Below, piece after piece: positions 26,262-35,143 of a DNA stretch of 64,000 bases. Both the position numbers and the translations under genes were made by a program. Numbering within the stretch: position 1 is the first letter of the stretch; each line of letters begins with the position of its first letter. This stretch comes from Catenovulum maritimum (GTDB lineage Bacteria; Pseudomonadota; Gammaproteobacteria; Enterobacterales; Alteromonadaceae), in NCBI RefSeq assembly GCF_001050375.1, contig NZ_KQ130485.1, forward strand, positions 1 through 64,000. The letters are read 5' to 3'. The notes under the pieces are model-generated. The model ran no database searches. It was not told the DNA's origin and worked only from the letters and a program-made list of their open reading frames with translations.

Positions 26262-26278
26262 AGGTTACACGTTAACCT
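26262..26278. promoter_or_regulatory. Inverted repeat AGGTTA-cacgt-TAACCT in a divergent promoter region
   Basis: Six-base perfect arms with a 5-base spacer lie in the 248-base gap between the small gene (minus) and the nuclease/restriction operon (plus). The position fits an operator controlling one or both. The regulator could be the HTH-like 448-residue protein; that is inference. Confidence 0.45.
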
Positions 26279-26402
26279 GTGTGTTAAAAACTTGGCAGTT
26301 TTTTAAAGCAAGATCAAATGAATAGTAATTTATTAGTGAATTTTATATCCATTTTATTTATATTAAGACTCTAATTTCTGAGAGTTTTTATGCAGGACGC
26401 AA

Positions 26403-27347
26403 ATGAGCGATATAAAGTTATTCAAACTAGACCAAGCAAAAGGAACTGCACTAGAATTAGTGCGAACACAAGCTAAGCTTGAGAAAGACTTGCAGCAGCT
26501 CGTTGAGTCACAAATGGAAACCTTCCTGAATGTAAAGTTCCTTGCTTCAGAATTTACTACCTCAAACGGTGGCAGAATAGATTCACTTGGTGTAGATGAA
26601 AATGGCTGTCCAGTCATCATAGAATACAAACGGCACACCAATGAAAATGTAATTAATCAAGGACTGTTTTATTATGATTGGCTTATTGATCATAAGGCTG
26701 AATTCAAGTTACTCGTAATGGACAAACTCAGCAGTGAAGCTGCTGACAATCTTGAATGGGAAGGTGCACGTTTAATTTGTATCGCTACTGACTTTACCAA
26801 GTATGATGAACACGCGATAAAACAAATTGATAAAAACATTGAGCTGATGAGATACAAATATTTCGGAGAAGATTTGTTTTTATTAGAATTGGTAAACAGC
26901 CACTCATCTAACCGTTACTTTTCTAACCCCGCAGCTGCCGCACTACAGGAAAAGACAGTTCAAGAAACTTCAAAAAAAGAACGGAAGGATTACCATCAGA
27001 ATCGAATCGCTGCCGCTAGTGAAGACCTTTTAAAGCTTTATGAGCATATTTGTGAATTTGGCTTATCACTCGGTGACGACGTGCAACGCAAGGAACTAAA
27101 GTTCTACACAGCACTGAAGAAAATCAAAAATTTCGCGAGCGTTCAAGTATGGGCACCTTTACAAGACCCTTCATTGAGAATTTATTTAAACTTAAATCCT
27201 GAATCGGTAGAGCTTAAAAATGGTATCGTCAGTGATGTTAGAGGTAAAGGGCATTGGGGAACTGGTGATCTAGAGGTTATCGTCCGAAATATTGAAGAGC
27301 TGGATATAGCAAAGCAATTAATAAAGCTAAGCTTCGAGCAAAACTAG
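26403..27347 (+). CDS. DUF5655-type protein with PD-(D/E)XK nuclease-like domain
   Basis: 314 residues. The N-terminal half has a restriction-endonuclease-like core: Asp60 (GGRIDSLGVD), then Glu74-x-Lys76 (VIIEYKR), followed by NQGLFYYDWLIDHKAEF. The C-terminal third (about 195-314) matches the DUF5655 pattern (LYEHICEFGLSLGDDVQRKELKFYTALK, in part), proposed as a nuclease-associated binding domain. It is 11 bases upstream of hsdR and probably heads the same operon. It could be an extra nuclease or a restriction accessory. Confidence 0.75.
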   Translation: MSDIKLFKLDQAKGTALELVRTQAKLEKDLQQLVESQMETFLNVKFLASEFTTSNGGRIDSLGVDENGCPVIIEYKRHTNENVINQGLFYYDWLIDHKAEFKLLVMDKLSSEAADNLEWEGARLICIATDFTKYDEHAIKQIDKNIELMRYKYFGEDLFLLELVNSHSSNRYFSNPAAAALQEKTVQETSKKERKDYHQNRIAAASEDLLKLYEHICEFGLSLGDDVQRKELKFYTALKKIKNFASVQVWAPLQDPSLRIYLNLNPESVELKNGIVSDVRGKGHWGTGDLEVIVRNIEELDIAKQLIKLSFEQN

Positions 27348-27358
27348 GGAGAGTAAAG

Positions 27359-30199
27359 TTGGTAAATCAAAACGCAGAACAAATAGCACGCGATAAAATC
27401 GATGAAATGCTAAAACTTGCAGGTTGGACTGTTCAAGATAAAACCAAAATTAACTTGAATGACGGTATCGGTCAAGCTATTCGTGAATACCAGACAGATG
27501 TAGGCCCCGCCGATTATGTTCTTTTTGTTGATAAAAAAGCCGTTGGGGTTATCGAAGCTAAACGAGAAGAAGCAGGTGAGAAAATCACTTCCGTTGAAGA
27601 CCAAACCGAAGGCTACGCTAACGCAAAGCTTAAATGGGTCAACAATAGTGAGCCACTACCTTTTTTATATGAAAGCACAGGTGTTATTACACGTTTTACG
27701 GATGGCAGAGATCCTAAGCCTCGCTCCCGTGAAGTTTTTAGTTTTCATCGACCTGAAACGCTAAAAGTATGGGTTGAACAAGGAAACTCTCTTCGTGCTC
27801 GTCTTCAAGATATTCCACCGTTAAATCCAGCAAAGCTACCTGCAAAAGATTTAGGGCTGCGTGATTGCCAAGAAACAGCAATAACAAACCTTGAAGACTC
27901 GCTTCAAAAAGCGAGGCCGAGAGCGCTTATCCAAATGGCAACTGGCGCTGGTAAAACTTATACCGCTATTACATCCATGTATCGCATTCTTAAACATGCC
28001 AAGGGTAAGCGTATTCTCTTTTTAGTAGATACTAAAAACTTGGGTGAGCAAGCTGAGCAAGAAATGCTTAACTTTACGCCAAGTGACGACACCCGTAAGT
28101 TTACCGAACTGCATGTCGTACAGCGCTTAAAGTCAAAGTTTGTGCCTAAAGATGCTGAGGTGTGTATCAGTACCATCCAGCGAATGTACTCCATTTTAAA
28201 AGACGAAGAATTAGACGAGACATTAGAAGAGCAAAACCCTGCTGAGCAACTTACCAAGCCTAAAGAGCCAGTTCCTGTTGTTTACAACCCTAAAGTACCT
28301 ATAGAGCATTTTGATTTCATTTTTATCGATGAATGCCACCGCTCAATCTATAACTTATGGCAACAAGTATTAGATTACTTTGATGCTTTCCTGATTGGCT
28401 TAACAGCAACCCCCGATAACCGCACTTATGGTTTCTTTAAGCAAAACATTGTCAGTGACTACAGTCACGAAAAAGCTGTTGCTGATGGTGTTAACGTAGG
28501 TAATGAAGTTTTTACCATTCAAACCAGAATTACCAAAGAAGGTGAAACGTTACAAGCTAAACAGCAAGTAGAGCACCGTGAACGTGTGACCCGTAAAAAG
28601 CGCTGGGAGCAACAAGATGAAGACGAAAAGTACAGTGCAAAACAGCTTGATAAAGATATCGTAAACCCTAGCCAAATTCGTACAGTCATAAAAACCTTCA
28701 AAGAGAGCTTACCTATCATTTTCCCTGATAGAGAGCATGTGCCTAAAACATTAATCTTTGCAAAAACCGACAGCCATGCTGACGATATTATTCAAACGGT
28801 TCGAGAAGAGTTTGACGAAGGTAATTCTTTTTGTAAAAAAATCACCTACCGTGTAAAGAAAGATAAAACAGATAAAGACGGTAATATTATCGAGCAAGGT
28901 GAAGATCCTAAATCGGTACTCTCTAGCTTTAGAAATTTATACGAACCTCGCATTGCAGTGACCGTGGATATGATAGCAACAGGTACAGATATAAAACCAC
29001 TTGAGTGCCTTGTGTTCATGAGAGATGTTAAAAGTCGAAACTATTTCGAGCAAATGAAAGGTCGCGGAACACGCACTTTTGACCATGATGAATTAATCAA
29101 GGTAACGCCAGATGCAAAGTCTGCAAAAACGCACTATGTTATTGTTGATGCAATTGGCGTTACTAAATCACTTAAAACAGCGAGTCAGCCTTTAATCACT
29201 AAACCATCTGTACCACTCAAAGATTTGGCTATGGGCATTATGATGGGGGCTAGTGATACTGACTCTGTAAGTTCACTTGCAGGCAGGTTAGCACGATTGA
29301 ACAAGCAGCTAGATGCCGATGATAAGAAGCGAATTGAAAAGGTATCGGGTGGTGTCTCAATTACTCAAATGGTAGTTGATTTATTCTCGGCCATTGATGG
29401 CGACAAAGTAGAAGAGCAAGCGATAATACTGGCAAAACAGCCAAAAGGCACAGACCCAGGCGAAGATAATCGCAACAAAGCTCAGGCTGAGATGGTAAGT
29501 AAAGCTGCCAATGTCTTTAACGGCGAGTTAATTGAGCTTATCGATACCATCCGCCGAGATAAAGACCAAAAGATCGATCATGACAACATTGATGAAGTAC
29601 AAATAGCCGATTGGGAAAAGGCGACCACTGAACAAGCATCAGATATTTGCAAAGAGTTCGTTGAATATCTAGAGCAAAACAAAGATGAGATTACCGCGTT
29701 GGAAATATTCTACGACCAACCACATCGTCGTCGTGAAATCACCTTTGATATGGTCAAAGAAGTGCTCGAAAAACTCAAATCAGATAAACCTAAACTAGCC
29801 CCACTAAATGTATGGCAAGCGTATGAATTACTCGAAGACCCTGACAATAAAAAAGAACAGGGTAATAAGCCAATTAATGAGTTAACCGCTTTAGTCGCAT
29901 TAATTCGCCGTGTAGTAGGCATTGATGATAAACTCTCGACCTTTAATACCACCGTCAGCAAGAATTTCCAAACGTGGATCATGAAGCACCACTCAGGTAG
30001 CAACCAAAAGTTCACTAAAGAACAAATGGCGTGGCTACATATGATCCGTGAACACTTTGTTAATTCATTCCATTTTGAATTAGATGATCTGGAAATGTCA
30101 CCATTTGATGCACAAGGTGGTTTAGGCAAGATGTATCAACTCTTTGGTGATGATATGAATAAAATTATAGATGAATTAAATAGTGAGTTAGTAGCTTAG
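27359..30199 (+). CDS. hsdR: Type I restriction enzyme R subunit (HsdR)
   Basis: 946 residues. The start is TTG, supported by AGGGAGAG eight bases upstream. An N-terminal PD-(D/E)XK nuclease (Asp52, Glu66-x-Lys68 in GVIEAKRE) precedes a two-lobed SF2 translocase with Walker A (MATGAGKT, Lys198) and DECH at about 324-327, TATP (GLTATPDN) and a motif VI region (QMKGRGTRT). The C-terminal helical part binds the methylase core. The N-terminal pattern is closest to EcoAI-like (type IB) subunits. It overlaps hsdS by one base. Confidence 0.95.
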   Translation: MVNQNAEQIARDKIDEMLKLAGWTVQDKTKINLNDGIGQAIREYQTDVGPADYVLFVDKKAVGVIEAKREEAGEKITSVEDQTEGYANAKLKWVNNSEPLPFLYESTGVITRFTDGRDPKPRSREVFSFHRPETLKVWVEQGNSLRARLQDIPPLNPAKLPAKDLGLRDCQETAITNLEDSLQKARPRALIQMATGAGKTYTAITSMYRILKHAKGKRILFLVDTKNLGEQAEQEMLNFTPSDDTRKFTELHVVQRLKSKFVPKDAEVCISTIQRMYSILKDEELDETLEEQNPAEQLTKPKEPVPVVYNPKVPIEHFDFIFIDECHRSIYNLWQQVLDYFDAFLIGLTATPDNRTYGFFKQNIVSDYSHEKAVADGVNVGNEVFTIQTRITKEGETLQAKQQVEHRERVTRKKRWEQQDEDEKYSAKQLDKDIVNPSQIRTVIKTFKESLPIIFPDREHVPKTLIFAKTDSHADDIIQTVREEFDEGNSFCKKITYRVKKDKTDKDGNIIEQGEDPKSVLSSFRNLYEPRIAVTVDMIATGTDIKPLECLVFMRDVKSRNYFEQMKGRGTRTFDHDELIKVTPDAKSAKTHYVIVDAIGVTKSLKTASQPLITKPSVPLKDLAMGIMMGASDTDSVSSLAGRLARLNKQLDADDKKRIEKVSGGVSITQMVVDLFSAIDGDKVEEQAIILAKQPKGTDPGEDNRNKAQAEMVSKAANVFNGELIELIDTIRRDKDQKIDHDNIDEVQIADWEKATTEQASDICKEFVEYLEQNKDEITALEIFYDQPHRRREITFDMVKEVLEKLKSDKPKLAPLNVWQAYELLEDPDNKKEQGNKPINELTALVALIRRVVGIDDKLSTFNTTVSKNFQTWIMKHHSGSNQKFTKEQMAWLHMIREHFVNSFHFELDDLEMSPFDAQGGLGKMYQLFGDDMNKIIDELNSELVA

Positions 30200-31749
30200 T
30201 GAGTGACTTAAATAAAAATAACTTACCTGTTGGTTGGGAGATAGATGACTATGCAAATATAGTTACAACTATTTCTACAAATGGGAAAAAAGTTAATCAG
30301 AAACAGTATGAAGTATCAGGGAAATATCCAGTTATAGATCAAGGTAAAGAAGATTGTAGTGGGTATTGTAACGATGAAGAAAAAGTCATAGATGCAAACT
30401 TCCCTATCTTGGTTTTTGGAGATCACACTAGGACTGTTAAATCAATCAATAATCCCTTTGTGGCCGGAGCTGATGGCGTAAAAGTTCTTCAGCCTAGTGG
30501 AGCAATTACACCGAAGCTTTTATTTTATTTCACCCAATATCTAGCGATATCAATCAAAGATAAAGGGTATGCACGACATTACCAGTGGGTTGCTAAAGAG
30601 CTTATTGGCATTCCACCAGAAAATGAACAAATCCGTATTGTTGAAAAAATAGAAGAGCTATTCTCTGAATTAGATAAAGGAATTGAATGTCTAAAAACCG
30701 CTAAGGCACAACTTGCTGTTTATCGCCAAGCGTTGTTAAAACATGCTTTTGAAGGCAAATTAACCGAAGAATGGCGTGCCAGTAATGCAGATAAGCTTGA
30801 ATCGCCGGAACAGCTTCTTATTCGCATTCAACAAGAACGAGAATCTCGTTATCAACGGCAGCTCAATGATTGGAAACAAGAAGTAGAACAATGGGAAGCT
30901 GACGGCAAAGAAGGCAAAAAGCCAACTAAACCTTCAAAGCCAAAAGATTTACCTGCAATAGAGTTTTCTGAGCTTGAATTGTTACCTGATATTCCTAAAG
31001 AGTGGGCTTATGAACGACTTGCGCACATATCTTTTGTAGGCTCAGGAATGTCAGTAAGTAAAAGCAGGAAACTGGAAGAGCCGATAGACGTTTCTTATCT
31101 TCGTGTCGCAAATGTTCAGCGAGGGCAATTGATTTTAGACGAAATAAAAGAAATGCCCGTTGAAAAAAGTAAACTTAAAGATCTAAGGCTCAAAAAGTGG
31201 GATGTGTTATTTAATGAGGGTGGGGATAGAGATAAATTAGGTAGAGGCTGGATTTGGGAAGACCAAGTATCCCCATGCATCACTCAGAATCATGTTTTCC
31301 GTGCATCTACATACATTCCAACAGAATACCACGCCAAGTTTATCTCTCACTGGGGTAATACCTTTGGAAGAGATTATTTTGAAAAGGGGGGGAAGCAGAC
31401 AACTAACTTAGCTTCTATCAATAAGACGGTATTGAGCATGTTTCCAGTGCCTGTTCCATGCTTTCAAGAGCAGAAAGAAATAATTTTGAAATTAGATGAC
31501 TGCTTCTCTTTTATTGACAAAATAGAAGCAGAACTTATTGAGTCTGAAAGAAAATCAGAAGCCTTAAGACAATCAATTCTAAAGAAAGCATTCTCAGGAC
31601 AACTAGTCTCTCAAGACCCCAATGATGAACCAGCTATCGAGCTATTGAAGAAAATAGCGATTGAAAAAGCAGAACTAGCTGAGAAAGAGAAAGCAGAAAA
31701 GGCGGCTGCCAGAAAAGCGAAAGCGGCAGCTAAAAAAGCGAAAACATAA
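30199..31749 (+). CDS. hsdS: Type I restriction specificity subunit (HsdS)
   Basis: 516 residues; GTG start inside TAGTG, one-base overlap with hsdR. It has two target-recognition domains (about 10-150 and 260-415), each followed by a helical spacer (NEQIRIVEKIEELFSELDKG; QEQKEIILKLDDCFSFIDK) that sets the gap between the two half-sites. A linker of about 100 residues carries KQEVEQWEADGKEGKKPTK. The tail is Lys/Ala-rich. It determines which DNA sequence is methylated or restricted. Confidence 0.94.
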   Translation: MSDLNKNNLPVGWEIDDYANIVTTISTNGKKVNQKQYEVSGKYPVIDQGKEDCSGYCNDEEKVIDANFPILVFGDHTRTVKSINNPFVAGADGVKVLQPSGAITPKLLFYFTQYLAISIKDKGYARHYQWVAKELIGIPPENEQIRIVEKIEELFSELDKGIECLKTAKAQLAVYRQALLKHAFEGKLTEEWRASNADKLESPEQLLIRIQQERESRYQRQLNDWKQEVEQWEADGKEGKKPTKPSKPKDLPAIEFSELELLPDIPKEWAYERLAHISFVGSGMSVSKSRKLEEPIDVSYLRVANVQRGQLILDEIKEMPVEKSKLKDLRLKKWDVLFNEGGDRDKLGRGWIWEDQVSPCITQNHVFRASTYIPTEYHAKFISHWGNTFGRDYFEKGGKQTTNLASINKTVLSMFPVPVPCFQEQKEIILKLDDCFSFIDKIEAELIESERKSEALRQSILKKAFSGQLVSQDPNDEPAIELLKKIAIEKAELAEKEKAEKAAARKAKAAAKKAKT

Positions 31750-31823
31750 TATTACGATAGGTCGCGTTAAACATGAGTATTCATAAATATGCGACTATCT
31801 CAAAAAAGAATTAAGTGAAAAGA

Positions 31824-33305
31824 ATGAACGCACAAAGTATAGTATCTAAAGTTTGGAGTTTTTGTACCACCTTACGTGATGATGGTGTCGGCTACGGTGA
31901 CTACCTTACTCAATTGACTTATCTGATCTTCCTTAAAATGGCAGATGAGTACAGCAAGCCACCTTATAGCCGAGATGTCGGTATCCCTGAAGAGTACAAT
32001 TGGCAGAGCCTTAAAAATGAAACTGGCTCGGATCTTGAGGTGCATTATGTAACTACATTGAGAGAGCTAGCTAAAAAACCTGGTATGTTAGGGCAGATAT
32101 TTACTAAGGCGCAAAACTACATCCAAGACCCTTCGAAACTGAAACGCTTAGTTGAAATGGTTGATGATGTAAATTGGGTGATGATGGGGTCTGACACTAA
32201 AGGCACCATCTATGAAGGCTTATTAGAAAAGAACGCCGAGGATACAAAGTCAGGCGCAGGACAATACTTTACTCCTCGCGACCTGATCAAAACGATAGTT
32301 TTATGTATGAGACCAGCACCAAATCAAACTATTGCTGATCCGGCATGTGGCACAGGCGGATTTTTCTTACATGCCTATGATTTTATTACTGACCCTAAAA
32401 ACTACAAGTTAGATAAACAGCAAAAAGCATTTCTTAAAAATGAAACATTCTTTGGCAACGAAATTGTCGCCAATACTCGCCGTCTATGTTTAATGAACAT
32501 GTTTTTACACAACATTGGTGAAATTGACGGTGACAGCCTTGTTAGTGGAGATGATTCATTAATATCGCAACCTTCACGCACAGTGGACATGGTTCTTGCT
32601 AACCCTCCGTTTGGTAAGAAAAGCAGCATGACGTTTACCAATGAAGAAGGTGAACAAGAAAAAGACGATCTAACCTACAACCGACAAGACTTCTGGGCGA
32701 CTACTTCAAACAAACAGGTAAACTTCGTTCAGCACATACGCAGCATGTTAAAAACAACTGGCCGTGCTGCTGTGGTTTTACCTGATAACGTATTGTTTGA
32801 AGGTGGTGCGGGTGAAACCGTTCGTAAGAAGTTGATGGAGAGCACTGAGCTTCATACGATTTTACGTCTACCAACGGGTATCTTCTACGCAAACGGTGTA
32901 AAGGCGAATGTCTTATTCTTCGACAACAAGCCTGCACAAAAAGACGCATGGACAAAAGACATCTGGTTCTTCGATTATCGTACCAATGTTCATCACACCT
33001 TGAAGAAAAAGCCAATGACAATGGTTGACCTTCAAGAATTTGTTGATTGTTATAACCCTGGGAACAGACATGACCGAACAGAAACATGGAACGAAGAAAC
33101 AAACCCTGAAGGTCGTTGGCGTAAATACACTCACGAAGAAATTTTAGCGCGTGATAAAACTAGCTTAGATATTTTCTGGCTAAAAGATAAATCGCTAACC
33201 GACTTAGAAAACCTGCCTGACCCGGAAGTATTAGCAGGAGAGATAATTGAAAACATGGAAGCAGGCTTAGACAGCTTCCGCCAAGTATTGGCCGCATTAC
33301 AATAA
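31824..33305 (+). CDS. hsdM: Type I restriction DNA methyltransferase (HsdM)
   Basis: 493 residues from the ATG at 31824 (MNAQSIVSKVW, the usual HsdM beginning); a GTG at 31815 would add three. N-terminal helical HsdM domain (DDGVGYGDYLTQLTYLIFLKMADE, in part), then the N6-adenine methylase motifs: motif I DPACGTGGFF (about 172-181) and motif IV NPPF (260-263). Two HsdM with one HsdS form the methylase. Gene order R-S-M with the methylase last is unusual, because M normally precedes R. Confidence 0.94.
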   Translation: MNAQSIVSKVWSFCTTLRDDGVGYGDYLTQLTYLIFLKMADEYSKPPYSRDVGIPEEYNWQSLKNETGSDLEVHYVTTLRELAKKPGMLGQIFTKAQNYIQDPSKLKRLVEMVDDVNWVMMGSDTKGTIYEGLLEKNAEDTKSGAGQYFTPRDLIKTIVLCMRPAPNQTIADPACGTGGFFLHAYDFITDPKNYKLDKQQKAFLKNETFFGNEIVANTRRLCLMNMFLHNIGEIDGDSLVSGDDSLISQPSRTVDMVLANPPFGKKSSMTFTNEEGEQEKDDLTYNRQDFWATTSNKQVNFVQHIRSMLKTTGRAAVVLPDNVLFEGGAGETVRKKLMESTELHTILRLPTGIFYANGVKANVLFFDNKPAQKDAWTKDIWFFDYRTNVHHTLKKKPMTMVDLQEFVDCYNPGNRHDRTETWNEETNPEGRWRKYTHEEILARDKTSLDIFWLKDKSLTDLENLPDPEVLAGEIIENMEAGLDSFRQVLAALQ

Positions 33306-33317
33306 TAAGGACATAAG

Positions 33318-34787
33318 ATGCAAATTGAGAACTTTTCAAACGACTGTGAAATAGTTATCGGGTTAGTTGCTCCCGTTGGTGTTAATTTAGATGATGTACA
33401 TAACCGCTTCGTTTCATATTTCAATCAATTCAGATACGAAGTTAACTATATTCACCTTTCTCAAGTTGCAAAGGAATTTCAAGGTATTGCGACAGGCCCT
33501 TACACTGAGCAAAGCCGTTTAGATACTGCCATGAATACGGGTAATGCCCTAAGACAAAAAAGTGAACGAGGGGATTTATTTGCGCTATTAGCAATAAATG
33601 AAATTAATAAAAAGCGCTTGGGTGAAACACCTGAACCATTGCCGAGACACGTTCATATTATTAGATCACTTAAGCATCCTGATGAAGTTGAAACGTTGAG
33701 GCAAGTCTACGGCCCAGGCTTCATCCTTTTAGGCATATCTTCTAGTATAGAAAGCAGGAAGCGCTACTTAAAAGATGAAAAAGGAGTTCCTGAAGAAGAG
33801 CTGGAAAGGTTAATTGAAAGGGACGATAAAGAATCCGATTCATTTGGACAAAGTACAAGAGATGTATTCCAAATAGCTGATGCCTTTGTGACATCAGATG
33901 ACGCACATTCATTATCGACACAAATAGGCAGAACGCTCGACTTATTATATTCCAAACCCGTAGTCCCACCGACAGCTGATGAATATGCGATGTTTATGGC
34001 ATATGCTGCATCTCTTCGCTCTGCCGATTTATCTAGACAAGTGGGAGCTGTTTTAACTAATCAAGAGTCAGATATTTTAGCTACAGGTGCTAATGATGTG
34101 CCCAAATCAGGAGGTGGCTTATATTGGCCTGTTGATGGTGAAGATAATAGAGACTATGAATTAGGTAAAGACTCAAACGAAGAGCAAAAAAATAAAATCA
34201 TATTAAACATCATGAAAAAGTTTAGTAACCCTGAAGAAACAACTGACGAGGAGTTATTAAAAGAAGGCAAAAAGAAGCTTAAAGACACGGGGCTATTAGA
34301 TATTACCGAGTATGGACGAGCTGTTCATGCTGAGATGGAAGCACTTTTATCCTCAGCAAGAAATGGAATTTCGACTAGAGATGCTAATTTATATACAACA
34401 ACTTACCCTTGTCATAATTGTGCTAAACACATTGTAGCTTCCGGCGTGAAAAGAGTTTTATATATAGAACCGTATCCAAAGAGCTTTGCGACTATACTTC
34501 ACAATGACTCTATCAATGCTGAAGGCAGCCCAGGTGAGTCAGAAAAAGTGATGTTTGAACCATTTGTTGGCATAGGGCCAAGAAGGTTTGTTGATTTATT
34601 TTCAATGAATTTGAGCAGTGGCAGGAAGTTGAAACGTAAGGAAAATGGTCTGTTAAAAGAATGGAACCGGAGAGACTCAGAGCTACGAGTTCCTATGACT
34701 CCCTTGTCTTATTTAGATGCAGAGGTTATGTTAATAGAGCAGCTTGATGAAATTAAAGAATCAGCGAAGGAAAATAAAAATGACTAG
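33318..34787 (+). CDS. avcD: AvcD-type anti-phage deoxycytidylate deaminase
   Basis: 489 residues. The N-terminal NTPase-like domain starts CEIVIGLVAPVGVNLDDVH and continues to about residue 210. The C-terminal zinc deaminase domain has the proton-shuttle motif HAE (His337-Glu339) and the zinc cysteines PCHNC (Cys365, Cys368). This layout matches AvcD/anti-phage dCTP-deaminase proteins, which deaminate deoxycytidine nucleotides on infection and starve phage replication. It follows hsdM by 12 bases, so it is probably in the restriction operon. No space exists upstream for an AvcI-type RNA. Confidence 0.88.
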   Translation: MQIENFSNDCEIVIGLVAPVGVNLDDVHNRFVSYFNQFRYEVNYIHLSQVAKEFQGIATGPYTEQSRLDTAMNTGNALRQKSERGDLFALLAINEINKKRLGETPEPLPRHVHIIRSLKHPDEVETLRQVYGPGFILLGISSSIESRKRYLKDEKGVPEEELERLIERDDKESDSFGQSTRDVFQIADAFVTSDDAHSLSTQIGRTLDLLYSKPVVPPTADEYAMFMAYAASLRSADLSRQVGAVLTNQESDILATGANDVPKSGGGLYWPVDGEDNRDYELGKDSNEEQKNKIILNIMKKFSNPEETTDEELLKEGKKKLKDTGLLDITEYGRAVHAEMEALLSSARNGISTRDANLYTTTYPCHNCAKHIVASGVKRVLYIEPYPKSFATILHNDSINAEGSPGESEKVMFEPFVGIGPRRFVDLFSMNLSSGRKLKRKENGLLKEWNRRDSELRVPMTPLSYLDAEVMLIEQLDEIKESAKENKND

Positions 34788-34932
34788 CACAGAGAAAAAC
34801 ATTACAAGAGCAAAACAAGTCGTTGATAGTTGGCCTACATGGAAGAAAAACATACAGCTAACCAAGTATAAATCTGCTTCAAAAGAAAACTCTCAAACCA
34901 CTCACAAGCAACCAGAGCTTCAATGTGGTTAA
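34780..34932 (+). CDS. 50-residue protein overlapping the deaminase gene
   Basis: The ATG at 34780 lies inside the end of avcD in another frame, overlapping it by eight bases, so translation is probably coupled. The product is basic and hydrophilic, with ARAKQVVDSWPTWKKNIQL-like core (written RAKQVVDSWPTWKKNI). I recall similar WPxWK small ORFs but cannot name a family. A role in controlling or assisting the deaminase is a guess from position. Confidence 0.6.
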   Translation: MTSTEKNITRAKQVVDSWPTWKKNIQLTKYKSASKENSQTTHKQPELQCG

Positions 34933-34947
34933 CTTTTTTAGCTAAAT

Positions 34948-34974
34948 ATTAGCGGCATACATTTTGCCGCTAAT
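34948..34974 (+). terminator. Intrinsic terminator after the deaminase unit
   Basis: A 10-bp perfect stem (ATTAGCGGCA at 34948-34957, TGCCGCTAAT at 34965-34974) with a 7-base loop, followed by TAATAGTTTTT. It ends the restriction/deaminase transcript. Confidence 0.65.
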
Positions 34975-35004
34975 TAATAATAGTTTTTAAGATATATTTG
35001 AAAG

Positions 35005-35090
35005 CACAGGAGCCGCTTAGCTCCCGTGATGAATTAGTCTCTTTTTCAAAGTTCAAACCTCCACTTAACAGAGTTGGCAATACTCTGTTA
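35005..35090. other. Two further stable hairpins, possible small RNA or terminators
   Basis: Hairpin A: CACAGGAGC (35005-35013) with GCTCCCGTG (35020-35028), 8 of 9 pairs. Hairpin B: TAACAGAGT (35066-35074) with ACTCTGTTA (35082-35090), 9 perfect pairs. With the terminator at 34948 this gives three stem-loops in 145 bases without an ORF, between the deaminase unit and the HNH gene. Confidence 0.4.
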
Positions 35091-35143
35091 CTTTCTGATG
35101 TATCTTTTCTTTTTTTGTCATAAAAATAAAGGGAATTAGAGTT

